A stretch of 64,000 nt of DNA from Poronia punctata. Its lineage: Eukaryota > Ascomycota > Sordariomycetes > Xylariales > Xylariaceae. The notes under the pieces are model-generated. The model made no database searches. It saw nothing but the letters and a program-made list of their open reading frames with translations, and was not told the DNA's origin. The translations under genes were made by a program, and so were the position numbers. This document shows, in pieces, positions 12,406-24,068 of the stretch (position 1 is its first letter; each line of letters starts with the position of its first letter). The stretch lies in the NCBI GenBank assembly GCA_022579005.1, contig MU401492.1, positions 1-64,000 of the forward strand, read 5' to 3'.

Positions 12406-13989
12406 ATGAGCTCCTTCTTAGGCGCGGCCCTAAGGCTGGTCCTGAACCGGTCTCCGCGAGAAGCTCGCACAGCCGAACAATCACAAAGTTTCGTTTCGAA
12501 ATTCTATCACCACCGGCCAGGACCAGGGCAAGAGGGCTCGGAGCCCACCACCGGCGGAGTAGGAGTAGGAGGAGGAGGAGGAGGTAATAATAATAATAAC
12601 AACAACAATGGCTACCCACCAACAATGCCCGGAGCCGAAGCAGGTGGAACAGCGACGACAGTATCAGGACAAGGACAAGGACAACCATACCACTTCGACC
12701 CGGAAAGAGACCCCCTCACCTTCTTCCGCCTAATGCTCGGGATCCAAACATGGCCCTATCTCGGCTTCACGGTAACGAGTCCGCACGGGACCCGTCCAGC
12801 CGCCAACATCGGTCTATACGCGCGCATCGTGCATTCGGAACAAAAGGCCAAAGACAGCTTCAAGGTCTTCTCCATCGTCATCAACGGGTGCTATTTCCTG
12901 CAGATCGTCATCGCCGCCGCTCTGACGGCCCTGGGCGCCGCGAAGGCCAGTTCCGGTGCCGTCACGGCTTTTGGCGCGCTGAATACCGTCATTGCCGGGT
13001 TCTTGACCTTTCTTAAAGGTTCCGGGTTGCCGGGAAGGTTTAAATACGTAAGAAGACAACCTTTTCACCCATCCATCACCTACGTAAGTAAATAAGTAAG
13101 TAAGTAAGTTAGTTCTGACGAAATGTTTCCAAAAACAAAAAAGTACGGAAACGAATGGAAGAAAATCCGCGAATTCATCGAACAGCGCGAGCGGGACTTC
13201 ATGCGTCCAGGACACAATCTAGACGTATACGAAGTCGTCGAGACGATCGAGAAGATGTACAATAACCTGAAAGCCGACATTGAGCTAAACACGCCCGACA
13301 GCTACACGTCCATCACGAACCAGCGGCGAAGCGGCGACAGGGACAAAGACAAGGAAATCGGGGGGTTCGACATTTCGAAACTGGCCGATAAGTTGAAAGG
13401 ATTGGAGGAGGTGAAAGGTATAGCCAAGATGACGGACGAGGAAGTGAAGCAGATCGAGAAGCTCAAAGGAGACGCCGTCCGAGACATTCAGCATCACAAG
13501 GCGGAGCTGGACCGCGAGGCCGAGGAAGCACGCGCTGCTATTGTCCAAGGAAAGCAGGCCGCTAGGAATGCGGTTGAAGAAAAGAGGGCACAGCTGGACC
13601 GCAAGGCTAACGAGGCCCGCGCTGCCGTAGTGCAAGGAAAGCAAGCCGCTAGGGACGTGGTTGAGGAACAGAGGACACAGCTGGACAGCGCGTCGGCTAG
13701 AGTCGATCAGGCCGTGAACGAACACCAGTCACGCACACTCCGGGCCCTCGACGACACCGGACGGCTAGCCCAAGATGAGATTCGGCATACCTCGAGTCAT
13801 GCGTCGGCTTCCCTTAGCAACCTGGCGAGAGAGCTCAGCGATATTCATCGCACGGCTGTCACAGACGGTCGGACTGCTGCGGCCCATCAAATTAGACAGT
13901 TGGCCCATAGGTTGGCAGGGCACGACTCCGGAGATGACAAACATGATGAGCATCATAAAGATGGGGAAAAGAATAGGAAGAATCCGTGA
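12406..13989 (+). CDS. Fungal SLATT-domain two-TM protein with coiled-coil repeats
   Basis: Two exons (12406-13047, 13144-13989; 96 bp intron GTAAGA...AAAAAG, branch CTGAC) encode 495 residues. Residues 1-90 are low complexity, with a Gly run and eight Asn from an AAT/AAC microsatellite. A fungal SLATT domain follows (about 100-240): two predicted membrane helices near 155-180 and 184-205, then the hallmark block TFLKGSGLPGR, which splicing joins to YGNEWKKIREFIEQRERDF. SLATT proteins are related to two-TM effectors predicted to form pores in nucleotide-activated prokaryotic conflict systems; the role of the fungal branch is unknown. The C-terminal part is a charged coiled coil with three copies (third partial) of a 29-residue repeat starting at 13501, 13588 and 13675, exactly 87 bp apart. 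The tail is His/Asp/Lys-rich. Family assignment comes from remembered sequence pattern. Confidence 0.85.
13501..13720 (+). repeat. 87 bp in-frame tandem repeat
   Basis: Two full copies and one partial copy start at 13501, 13588 and 13675 inside the SLATT gene. Each encodes a heptad-like helix around ARAAIVQGKQAAR and begins with an (A/T)(E/Q)LD motif. The copies differ at several codons, so the duplication is not very recent. Confidence 0.85.
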
Positions 13990-14547
13990 TGTATATAGTT
14001 GGATAGAATTGGCGAGGGCGTAATTTGGCACATGAACTTGGGCGTGCGGGTGTTTGGAGGCCTTTTGAATGCAATGGTCAAGTATAATACTTGACATGTT
14101 TTTTTGTTGTTTTTTTTTGGCTTGATAACTACTCGTAATGCTAATAACAAAATTTCCATTTTCCATCCATGTGGCTTCAAATGGTTTCCATAAGGCGGCC
14201 CCGAGTATCCACTCAGACATCTTTTCCGAGGCACTGGGCTTCGTACTACACATTTGTACACAGTAGCCCAGTCCCGCAACCACGAACGTGTCAATACACA
14301 CCTACTCGCATAGCGCCACCTCGTCATATATAACACCCATACACCTCGTCCCACCATCTCTACCGTATATAGCAACAGGCCCAGCCAAATAGCCTCTTAA
14401 AATCATCGCAGGATCAGATTCATAATAGGAAATGCGCCAGCAACGTGGCGGGCACTGAGCAGCGCAGTTTGATGCTCAGGAAAATAGATGTGGCAACGGC
14501 GCTCGTAAATGTTGCGGATGGGAGTACAACGCTATCTCTAATGGGTG
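13990..14547. other. Convergent 3' spacer
   Basis: 558 bp between the ends of the SLATT gene and the 683-residue gene, with T-rich tracts suited to 3' untranslated regions and no supported gene. Confidence 0.5.
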
Positions 14548-16599
14548 TTAGGAGCACAGCATATGTGACTGCGACTCTATTATCCCCTTCTGAAGAGTCC
14601 GTGCAGGACTCCAAGTTTTGACCTGGTTCGATGGGTGCTTGGCCAAAGCCTCGACCAGCGATATAGCATCAGAGGATATTTGGTTTAGTAGCAAATCTCT
14701 CTCCGTAGAACCGCTGGGTGGTATTATATGGTCGGCACCCCTTTTCGTATAGGCTCCAAAAACGATGCCTCCCTCTTGGGAACAGTCATCTAAGGAGGAC
14801 CCCGCGGTCGTAGTCGCCTCCGTCCCCGAGACTTGATAATTGCTGTGGAAACCGCGAATCCATCCACGCGATATATTACCAACGCCAGCGTTGGTGTTCC
14901 GGTATTCATTCCACTCCTCACAGTCCAGTGCGGCCAGATGCGTCTCGGTTACTATTTCGAATGGTGACGGAACCTCTTGTAGACCGTACGCTGCCAAGAC
15001 ACGACCAGTCATCTTAGACTTTTTACTGGAAGCCTCATGCCTCGTAGGTCTTGTTGTGTTCGGTGACTGAGAGTTCATTTGCTGCGTACTGCCCAAGGTA
15101 CTCGAGTTACTAATCTCGCTCAGGGGCCATAAACTCAGAACATACAAGACAGCAAAACCGTACTTCTTGGCCAATTCTGCAGCCATTAGTGCGCCAGTTG
15201 TGTCGCGTGGGCTGATGGGCGAAGACGCAGGAGTTATAGTATGGGAATTTGTCGGAGTACGCGGCGGCGTTATTTCCTCATTTCGATGCTTATAGCCCAT
15301 GTCTTGCGAGCCCGATGATCGTGGTGTATGGCTTAACCCGCCAAGCCTGGGCGTATCCTTACGAGGCGGCGTTGGGGGGGCTTGAAACACATAGGCTGGC
15401 GTGGGAGGCGGGCTTTCCGCGATATCATCATCGCTTAGACCGTAAAAGTCATCGAACGTAGGCTCTAGAAGGACGTCGTCGCTAGTGAGTTGTAATTCCA
15501 AGAGGGAAAGCGTGGATGTGCTTGCAGATTTCCGTAACGATTTGAGAGGCCAACCGGTTTCATCCTCCCCATCTACTGGCTGGTTTAAACCGAGGTCCTC
15601 CAAATCCTTACACCGTGTCCCCCGGACACTTCCTCCCCGTTTGGCCTTGCCGATGGGAATTAACGGCGTATCCGGGCGTGGTGATAGGACGTTTAGAGAT
15701 ATTGATCTACGGACGACGTGCCTGGGCGCATTTTGTCTCTTGTCCGACACCGAGGGGGAGAGTATTAGCGGCTTAGAATAAGGCGCTATCGATTTTTGCC
15801 TCAAGTTTAGAGTCAACTTTTGAACCGCATCGCATTGCGAAATGCGAGGGGGCCTGCTTATCAGCGTAGACGCGTCGCTGACACGTCTGCAGCTGTCCGA
15901 AATTGGCGTTGGCTGTACAAAATCCGGAGAAGGCAGCAATGTTGATTCTGTGGTTTCGCTCGTGGGTCCCCAAAGACGATCGTTAAACGAGGTCTTGAAT
16001 TCGAGTGGGTCAAAGAGCTCCGGATTCCAGTCCATCAATTTCTTTTCTGACGGCCTCCTAGGCTCAAGGGCTCGGGGTGATATATCTCGGGTAGGGGGCT
16101 CTTTTGTTCGTTCTCGCCCCAACTGATCGTTCCTGAAAATAGAGTCCTCCGGGAATCTGAAACGAGCCAAACGTGACGCCGGTTGGGAGCCCCTATCCTC
16201 GTGCCGCAGGGGTGAGGTTGAATTATCCGATCGACCTGGCCGGTCCGCAACGACAGTAATACTAGAAGCACCCGATGACCGCCTTGAATTTGCTTGCTGC
16301 ATGCTCGGAACGCTATGAGAACGTCCCTTATCACCGTCCCGTCCCTCAATTTTAGGGTCTCGGGCAATCATTTGCATCGAAGTGGGCCGTAAATACGACG
16401 GTGATGGAAATATCGGCCCCGAGGGCTGCCGAGACTTGGCGGCTAGGTCGTTTAGTTGTTGTTGCGCTGCTTTGAGCTTTTCTCTCTCCCTCCGCTTCGA
16501 CCCGGAAATCAAACGCTCCAACCTCTCAAGCCCATGTGCCATCTTTCGTAGATTATTTGAAGTGTTGCGTGAGTGTGAACTATCAACCATCGGGTCCAT
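14548..16599 (-). CDS. Unrecognised 683-residue protein, disordered N-terminus
   Basis: An uninterrupted frame of 683 codons with coding-like composition, so the gene is convincing, but the family is not recognised. Residues 20-55 form a basic, probably helical segment (LRKMAHGLERLERLISGSKR). Residues 55-470 are Ser/Pro/Arg-rich with many SP and TP sites (for example TPPRKDTP), suggesting a phosphorylated, disordered scaffold. From about 480 a folded domain appears (LMAAELAKKYGFAVLYVLSLWP, VLAAYGLQEVPSPFEIVTE, EGGIVFGAYTKRG). Its alternation of strands and helices resembles a GAF/PAS-type sensor, but this is inference only. The last residues (after VEALAKHPSNQ) may be altered by an unannotated 3' intron. 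The start at 16599 is the first ATG in frame. No membrane segments or signal peptide. Confidence 0.8.
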   Translation of the reverse strand: MDPMVDSSHSRNTSNNLRKMAHGLERLERLISGSKRREREKLKAAQQQLNDLAAKSRQPSGPIFPSPSYLRPTSMQMIARDPKIEGRDGDKGRSHSVPSMQQANSRRSSGASSITVVADRPGRSDNSTSPLRHEDRGSQPASRLARFRFPEDSIFRNDQLGRERTKEPPTRDISPRALEPRRPSEKKLMDWNPELFDPLEFKTSFNDRLWGPTSETTESTLLPSPDFVQPTPISDSCRRVSDASTLISRPPRISQCDAVQKLTLNLRQKSIAPYSKPLILSPSVSDKRQNAPRHVVRRSISLNVLSPRPDTPLIPIGKAKRGGSVRGTRCKDLEDLGLNQPVDGEDETGWPLKSLRKSASTSTLSLLELQLTSDDVLLEPTFDDFYGLSDDDIAESPPPTPAYVFQAPPTPPRKDTPRLGGLSHTPRSSGSQDMGYKHRNEEITPPRTPTNSHTITPASSPISPRDTTGALMAAELAKKYGFAVLYVLSLWPLSEISNSSTLGSTQQMNSQSPNTTRPTRHEASSKKSKMTGRVLAAYGLQEVPSPFEIVTETHLAALDCEEWNEYRNTNAGVGNISRGWIRGFHSNYQVSGTEATTTAGSSLDDCSQEGGIVFGAYTKRGADHIIPPSGSTERDLLLNQISSDAISLVEALAKHPSNQVKTWSPARTLQKGIIESQSHMLCS

Positions 16600-19500
16600 T
16601 CTAATCTAACCAACAGTTAGCCAGATACAGGACGACGCAATGCATACTGTTCACGTACTAGACAAGAGGCCGGTATGGGGCCGGCTGTTATTAATAAAGA
16701 CAAATATACGAAAATAAAGGTTCGGTAGATCAACAGAGCAGTGGATCATAAGCTCCGTAGGGTGCCCAAGTTTGTGGATCGTTATAATCTTAGGAAAGTG
16801 AGATGTAATCCTATAGGAAACAAGTATAGCGAAAACAGCGGCGTACGGCGTGCGAGTCTTGTGGAGGCGATCGACGATACAGCGTATAGGCGTGATATTG
16901 TACGACTCAGCGTGCTGGTAAAGTGGCCTCGGATAACTCAAGTGGGAAAAGCTTGACGGCAGACTCCCAGGAGACGATCAGGTAGATAATGGCTGTCAAT
17001 GTCTCGACCGACGTTTGGCGGTTTAAACATCCGCCCCCAGGGGCTAATACAATGTAAGGGGTGACAAGCTCGTGTGACGATCAGGAGAAGGGTTGTAAGT
17101 GTCTTAGTTGAAAGCCACAGAGACGATGTTAGTGTCGTCTAGGACGTAGAGAACTGGTCCAGCCGTAGCACAAAAAAAGGGCCGGTTGTGTGTGGCGGGA
17201 GGGTTCTAGTCGAGTAATACCTGGCAGTATGAGGTCTAAGTCAAGACATCGCAGTCTAAGAGGGTGGCTGGTACATAGGTAGATATTAGAACCATATATG
17301 CTAACAAATGAAGACGATTACGGGACTGTATGTTTTGTCCACACGTAAATAAGAAGAGTGAAAGAAAAAAGAGTGTGCGTTTCTGAAAGTGAAGGAGCGA
17401 GTGAGACCGAGGTAAGGTACACGAGGGGAAGAAAGTGCAAGTTCTATATTGTCAGCCACGAGCTGGTATAAGTCTAAGGTAACATCATGATGGAGGGTGT
17501 GCTGGTTGGTATGAATTGAATAAAATAGATAATGTTTCTTTTTTCTTTTCCTCAGGAAAGATTAATACTATCGGATTGCCTAAGTACTCGACTCTATCCT
17601 ATGGTACGAGAAGCAATTATGGGGAATATATCGCTGTTATGTCAGATGAATGGGCTTCCAGCTGTGACTAAAAACATGGGAAGCCGAAGTAGGGAATCGA
17701 CTTGGGACATGAAATATGGGTATCATGTATGAATGCTGGTGACGGTGTGACGAGTTGAGGGAGACGAGGAATGCTGCGTTACAATTGGCTAATTCTCCAT
17801 AAAATGATGATTTTGGGAATGTAGAACTAGCCGGGGGGTCGTGACTGCCGGAAAAGAAACGGCAGCTATCCTGTCAAGCCCATGCCTTATACCGTTGGAC
17901 TATACCATTTGTCGATATCGCCAAGAGTATAGTGGCAGTGGCTTAAGCCTTACTAGATTAGGTTCTATGCAGGGAAAAACCAACAAAAGCACATCCAAAA
18001 TATCTTGTTATTGATTTGCAAGAGCACATGCGAGTCTCTGTGATCGTTGGAATTGCTCTTCTAGTGAGCCCCCGCATCATACTTATCAGTTGTTGGTTCT
18101 GACAACTTCTGAACTTATCGTCACCGCAGGTTTGTGGGGTGTTTGTGTATCGACTAAGGAATTAATTGGGATTTTGTCTTGAATAACGCTAGACATTCGC
18201 TTGGATAGGAGTTGGGTAGTACGAGCTATTGACGATCAAGCTGTGCTCCTCCATCTACTGGGTGATTTCTGATGCCACGGGCAAGGAATGGTGGGTGGCA
18301 CTTTAGTATGGCAGGCACATGTAGGTTAATACATATGCGACATAGATGGGCAATCATCGTACAACTCAAGCATTGTACTCGTAAAATAGAAGCAATCGAG
18401 ATACGTTGACTCGAATCGCGATTATGGTACCTACATTAGTCAACGTCTCGCGACGATCCGAAGTCACCGGTGATCCCTTCACAAAAGTGCACCTGCCTTA
18501 TGTACCTGCGCGGGGACCACTTGAGCCGCAGAAACAGTACATCTCAAAGATTTGTTTGATCCATCTGTTCATGGTACGTCGCGTGACTCTCCGAACGGCT
18601 TTGGATGATAAGGTGACAGCGATTTTGCAAAAATATATCTTGACGTGTTGAAGAATGGCAAGGACTTCAATTCCAATCAGAACCCAAGACCCAGTTTGTC
18701 AACGCCCATTTGCCATAAATTTGTCCTCGTGCCTTGTGCCCCGTAGCAACCCTGGTCCGGATGTAACATTTGTTACTGATCTTCATCGGGGGTGTTGCGC
18801 GCGGCGCTTACAAGACATCATCTTGAAAACCTCCAAGAGCGAAAGCGGGGGAGGATTACACATCACGATGTAAATAAGTGACGCCCACATAGAAAGACTT
18901 GAGTTTGACATGTTTTTGGTCAGGAACAAATTGAATCGCTCAAAATCGACCCGACCCCTTGAGAAGGGTCTGCAGAATAGTGTTTGAGGCAATCAGAGTA
19001 TTTGAGTTGAGAAATGGAAAATCATCGTTTCACCAAAAGCAAGCTTTACTTCAGGTCTGAAAGGGTTGGTAGTATATAAGTATAAGCCACACGATAGCTT
19101 GAAGCATAGCCCCGGTATTTGGTACTAGATATGGTAAAAAGAGGCATTACCAAGCCTCCTACTTCCCGTCAACTACCCAAGTTCAATTACGTGCACTTGC
19201 AACTTGCATTTGGTTAAAGCAACCCCCACAAATCGTGTGGATACCTTCTAAATTATGAGATATACCCTTGCGCTAACAATCACAACGATTTGCCTGCCGT
19301 ATAGTAAGATCCACCAACATCTAAAAGAGGACTGGCGTTATTTGTTATGCACACATATTGGCAGATCCCAGCGGTTATGATCGACTAATCACATCACATC
19401 CTCTTTTCTCCCATTTGACGGTCAACGATAGCTTCATTTTATGGCCAAAAGATTTTGATTACCCCCCCTTCCAAAGAGGTCTGTGGGGAAGGGAGGGGAG

Positions 19501-21242
19501 CAGGCAGAAAGAATCATGTCGCTTTGGTATACACGTATGTCTCTCATAGGCGGGGGAGACGCTCCAAAACATACTACAGTATTCACTAGGTTAAGGGTTG
19601 GGTAAAACCCCCCCTCTGCTCCCGACAAATAGAAACCCGGTAGGTACACTTAGTTTTAGTCTTTACATCAATCAATGTCTTGCACACTCCTGAAGTTTGA
19701 TACATAACTCACTCATCTTTCGGTCTGAAGGGAGCGAGTCGAGTCCCTCCCCTCCTCCCCCCTCTTTCCCCCTTAACTCACATATACACTTATGTAAAGG
19801 TCCAGACCACCGACTTTTGTAATGTGAATCACGGACACAGTCTTCGACTCATATATCTAGGACATCGTCTCATTTCCCCTCCCCCGCGACGAAGAGGAAA
19901 CCGGGCCATATATAATACCCCTCTCCTAGTTAGGGAGCAATTCCTCACTACTCGCAAAATTAACTTGACAAAGAACCGGTCGGTCGGTCGGAACACAGGT
20001 AGACAGATAAGATCCGGCACACTCCCCTATGTAGTGTTAACGGCAACCTGCTTCTATAACGCAGGCCAATGGATCTCGGCCTGAAGCGAGTGGCAGCCGG
20101 GAGGGAAGGGTAGCCCGTGCGGACTCGGGCGGGAGGAACCCACTTTGGAATCCGCTCTCGCCTTTGCATCATGCATGTTTCCGGTTGACATTGTGCAAAC
20201 AGCCGCATTCTCTAAGACAAAAATCTAAATGATATAAATTAAATACCACTCTGTCGGCTACGCAATCCATGTTTGGCGAACCCTGTAAACCTGTTTGTCT
20301 GTACGATTGTAACGGGTATATTGGTGGTTCATACATAACCTTGTATAGACTTCTCTATTATCCATGACTAGTAAGTAGGCGGTCTAGGCACTTTGCACTA
20401 TTTCCCCTCCCTTCCTCAAAATAATACACGTAGAAGTCTCCGACGAACGTAGATATAAGCGTTACATATAAATAGCGCTTTAACAAAATATGCGCTCCTA
20501 AATCTAAAGCGAGATAGATGGGATAGGATTCGAAAATAGAAGAGTCCACCAAAACGCAACAAACATCCAGGGGAAGTGGTTAATCTGAGACTTCAGTATT
20601 TCCGCCCACTTTGAGCTTGCTCAAGATATATAAACAGCAACATAAATGAACAAACAATACACATTCCTATTCTAATACTCCCCGCCACTTGACGGCATGT
20701 AATAGACTCCATCTCTTTGACCCTGGGGGAGGGCCGTGTATGCCCATAATGCGTAGAGCCGTGGATAGATGTTGCGGTATTAGGTGAGTAGCCCGGCTGC
20801 GATCGTTGTATCTCCATTTGCCGCTACCAAGTAACCTAGGTTAAAGGAGGCCATATACTATGCAGTACCTATATGGTGTTACGTCTTGGGAATGTACTGA
20901 ATAGTTGGCAAAACTCTGGTAGATCACCGAGATTATAATGCAATGTAAACGCACCGCACTCACACATTCCAACCCATATGCACGGCGAGCTTTGTATTAG
21001 ATAGAGAGTATTATTAGGCCGCCATTTAAGGACTGGCACCGACCTACTGGCCACGCTATACGAGCTTCAATTAGGCTCACATTCTCATGCAAAATCCACG
21101 TCAGACAGGCTGTATCGCTATCGGCGCAAGTCCTCAGTGCTCCATTGCTCTATACTTGTTCTACTACGCCCCTATAGGTGCGAATCCTGCCGTGTCCTAG
21201 CTGCAACTCTTTAGTAAAGTCTCATGGATGCTTCAAGGCCAG
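16600..21242. other. 4.6 kb gene-poor region
   Basis: No reading frame here has convincing coding character; the longest are under 90 codons and overlap each other on both strands. A tRNA-like fragment lies at 17826-17915. Pyrimidine-rich tracts occur around 19740-19770 and 19870-19900. Confidence 0.45.
17826..17915 (-). other. tRNA-like fragment with A-box
   Basis: On the minus strand GGTATAGTCCAACGGTATAA resembles the A-box and D-arm of Glu/Gly/Asp-type tRNAs, and a stem-loop follows (CTGCCG...CGGCAG). The expected B-box is poor and the acceptor ends do not pair. Most likely a tRNA relic or chance match. Confidence 0.2.
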
Positions 21243-22497
21243 TCAGGAGTCATCATACCTAGTGGGTGTGGGTTCGCCAAAGATGTTCAGGAACGCGATG
21301 TGTACCTGGTCCGTTAAATCGCTAGCCTGCAAACTTCTGCCGTACTTCTCAAAGGCCAGACGGGAGCACTCCTATTTTGGACATGTCAGCTGACACGTCT
21401 ACCTAGAAAGTAGTGACGGATGAGATGGGGATATCGAAACTTGCCCTCGTGATAGCCGCACCACCAAAGGCCGCTAGACTCAACGTCTCCGCTTCCTCTA
21501 GATGGCCACCGTGGTCCCATAGCTTATCCATATATGCCTTGCGCCAAGCAAGGAACGTAGCGATGCTCCCAGTAAGCGTATCACCCTGGCCGCCGGATCT
21601 CTTGAGGCCGCCCTTGAGGTCAACGACCAGAGTCGTCTCACCGTTGCTGATTAAATCCTTGCCGCCCTTTTGCACAATGGTGACGCCGCCGAGAGCCTTG
21701 GAGAGGGCCTCAACCTGCGCCGACTCGGACTTGTTGTCCTGCTGTTGCTGGTCGTCTGGGAACACTCCCTTCCACAGACGCCCAAACTCGACAACGTTGG
21801 GGGTCAACACTACCTCGCGCCAGCCCATGACAAGCTCGGGGGTCTTTATTACTATGGCCAGCGCGTCCGCGTCCAGGACGACTGGTATTTTACTTTTCCG
21901 GGCCGCGGCTAGCACACGCGCACATGTTTCCTGCATCAAAGGGTCACGACCGAGACCAGGTCCGATTACTAGCACGTGCAAGCGGGGAAGCATGTCGATG
22001 ATACGACCCGAGACCTGCTCTGCATCCTTGTCTGCCGCAGGTGTAGAAGACGCTTGAGACGGCGGCGGCGTCTGGCGCATGAGCGGGTGAACCATCAAGT
22101 TTGGACTGTATGTCTTGATAACGGCGCCTGCGCCGGGTGTGCAGATAAGATGTGACTAAAATTGGAAGTCAATATTGTAGGTCCTTCATCCCTCTCATAT
22201 GTAGCGGACATAGCTATGGTCACATACCATGTCACAGCCTAACCGAGCGCTAGCCATGGCAGAAAAGTATGGTGCACCTGTGTAGTCTTCGCTACCACCA
22301 ATGACAGCTACACGACCCAGCTGACCTAGAAATGTCATGTCAGCTTGTTTACTCCCCTTTGACACTGTTGCAAGTCTTTAGTATATCAGTTTCTTCGCAC
22401 CTTTATGAAATGTCTCAAGCATCGGCGGCACCATCTGGCGCACCTTGTTGATAACTCCTTTCGTCACTGACGACATTTCGACTTTGTTATCGCTCAT
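21243..22497 (-). CDS. NNR2: ATP-dependent (S)-NAD(P)H-hydrate dehydratase
   Basis: This metabolite-repair enzyme (NAXD, ribokinase fold) uses ATP to reconvert hydrated NADH or NADPH to the normal coenzyme. Four exons: 22401-22497, 22228-22325, 21445-22155 and 21243-21371, giving 344 residues, the usual length. The joined sequence has the early block [20 protein letters not shown], then [22 protein letters not shown] and the catalytic GGQGDTLTG loop, ending with [20 protein letters not shown]. The third intron (21372-21444, 73 bp) starts with GC, not GT (AGG|GCAAGT, branch GCTGAC, 3' AAATAG). No GT site nearby restores the frame, while the GC site rebuilds the family's conserved ITRECSRLAF segment. 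The start at 22497 was chosen because the conserved N-terminal helix follows; an upstream in-frame ATG at 22863 lacks support. Confidence 0.92.
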
Positions 22498-24068
22498 TTG
22501 AGGTTTGTTGGAGAGATGTAAGTGATGAAATGATATCAAGAGCGCCGCAGGTTGAGCGTATTCGACAAATTCGCTAACAGGCTTGCTTTGTTCAAATGCA
22601 ATATCTAGACTCACGGGGAAAAGCAGTGAGTCTCTATAGGTTCTTCTATTGTCTCCTATTATGTATTTTGCAGACTCGAAGTTTGAATTAAAAATTGAAA
22701 GTTGTTTGTAGCTAAGCGTTAATGACGGAGGTGATGATGTCAGTTTGGAAGCTGCCGAAAATGCGGAGCCACCAAGGTACAGTACCACAGTGCAACATAT
22801 CTTACTTGACACGCGGTAGCTACTACACGTATTGTAACTACCTACTTCATACGAGTAGACCACAGCAACTTCCTTCCTATAAATAAGTAATCAATATACA
22901 TACGCAAGGATTCTCCTGTCCCAACATCTTAAAGATATGATGTAGATACAGGTTACCCTATACATCGCCTAAGTCTCAATGCTAATTTGAACTATTCATG
23001 GGTGATATAAACAATGTCAATCTCCAGACTAAATCTGTTGACAGCGGTCTGTCAATTGCTGTTTTAAAGAACTAGGAACGGAACAGCCAGCGCAACATAG
23101 TGTATCCTCCAAACTCATTCTTGGCTCATTCCAATTCGCAGAAATAATGTACATAAATATACGCTGCGGTGATGCCGGGAATATAAGAGCTAAGAGCGCA
23201 GCGCCCTATATGGCACGTTCGATACCTCGAAATCGAGTGTAAAAGACCCAAATCGATCGGTATAATATGCACCTTGCGCGAACGGCCGGGTAGAAGGAGC
23301 ATCGCTTGCTAGCCCAGGTATTCAATAGCACCTGGCTATAGGTTTTCTAGGTCTCTAGGTGTATATGCAGGAAAATTGTTCTTTGGACACACATGCTAAG
23401 TCTCGTCTCGCCCTCGGTACGAACCGCAATGGCAATATCATCTTTGCCCTTGCATCGGGTGATCGCACGTGGTTACGGACGACAGCACCCAAAGGCAAAG
23501 CTACGGCCATCTTAGCTTGCACCTTACTTAGCCATGAAGAGGTGGACTCATGAGGCAATGGGTAAAGTAAAGTACCTATATATACCTTGAGATCAGGAAA
23601 CGGGTGGTGTGAGTAAGATGAACCATTACACCGTTGGTAGTAATCTTTTTAGCCAGTTCCAAGACGCCTTTACCAGTGTCGATGGGTGGATTCTCGTCAT
23701 CCACATGTCACCTGATGAGAATAAGGCATAGGAAGTAGTGTTTGATAATAGTATTTGAGATCAAGCTCAAGTAGTGATATATCATGGTATCTCGGGAACT
23801 GATGGAAGACTACGAATCCGTTCAATGGACACAAACGAGGGATGGCTGAATTATACAAGACAAAAGGAATCAGATGCTCTTTGAGTTTTTGGCTCTATTT
23901 TACAAGGGTTGGAAACTGGGGATTTTCCATCTCTAACCCATATCCTCATAATTCAGCACCCGTCGACACTCGCAGCCTCTAAATAAAACAGTTTCCACCA
24001 ACTCGGGCCCCCACGGTATAGACAATAGACCCCCACGCCGATGTTTCTCCTAATTAAATCCAATCGCT
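22498..24068. other. Intergenic region between NNR2 and ATP1
   Basis: About 1.6 kb with no supported gene. It should contain the NNR2 promoter (right of 22497) and the ATP1 3' untranslated region (left of 24069). Confidence 0.5.

Noticed and set aside
21160..21200. B-box-like GGTGCGAATCC at about 21178
   Set aside because: No A-box at the proper distance and no cloverleaf; chance match beside the dehydratase stop.
21178..21430. Plus-strand frame near the dehydratase 3' end
   Set aside because: Antisense shadow of the last exon of NNR2.
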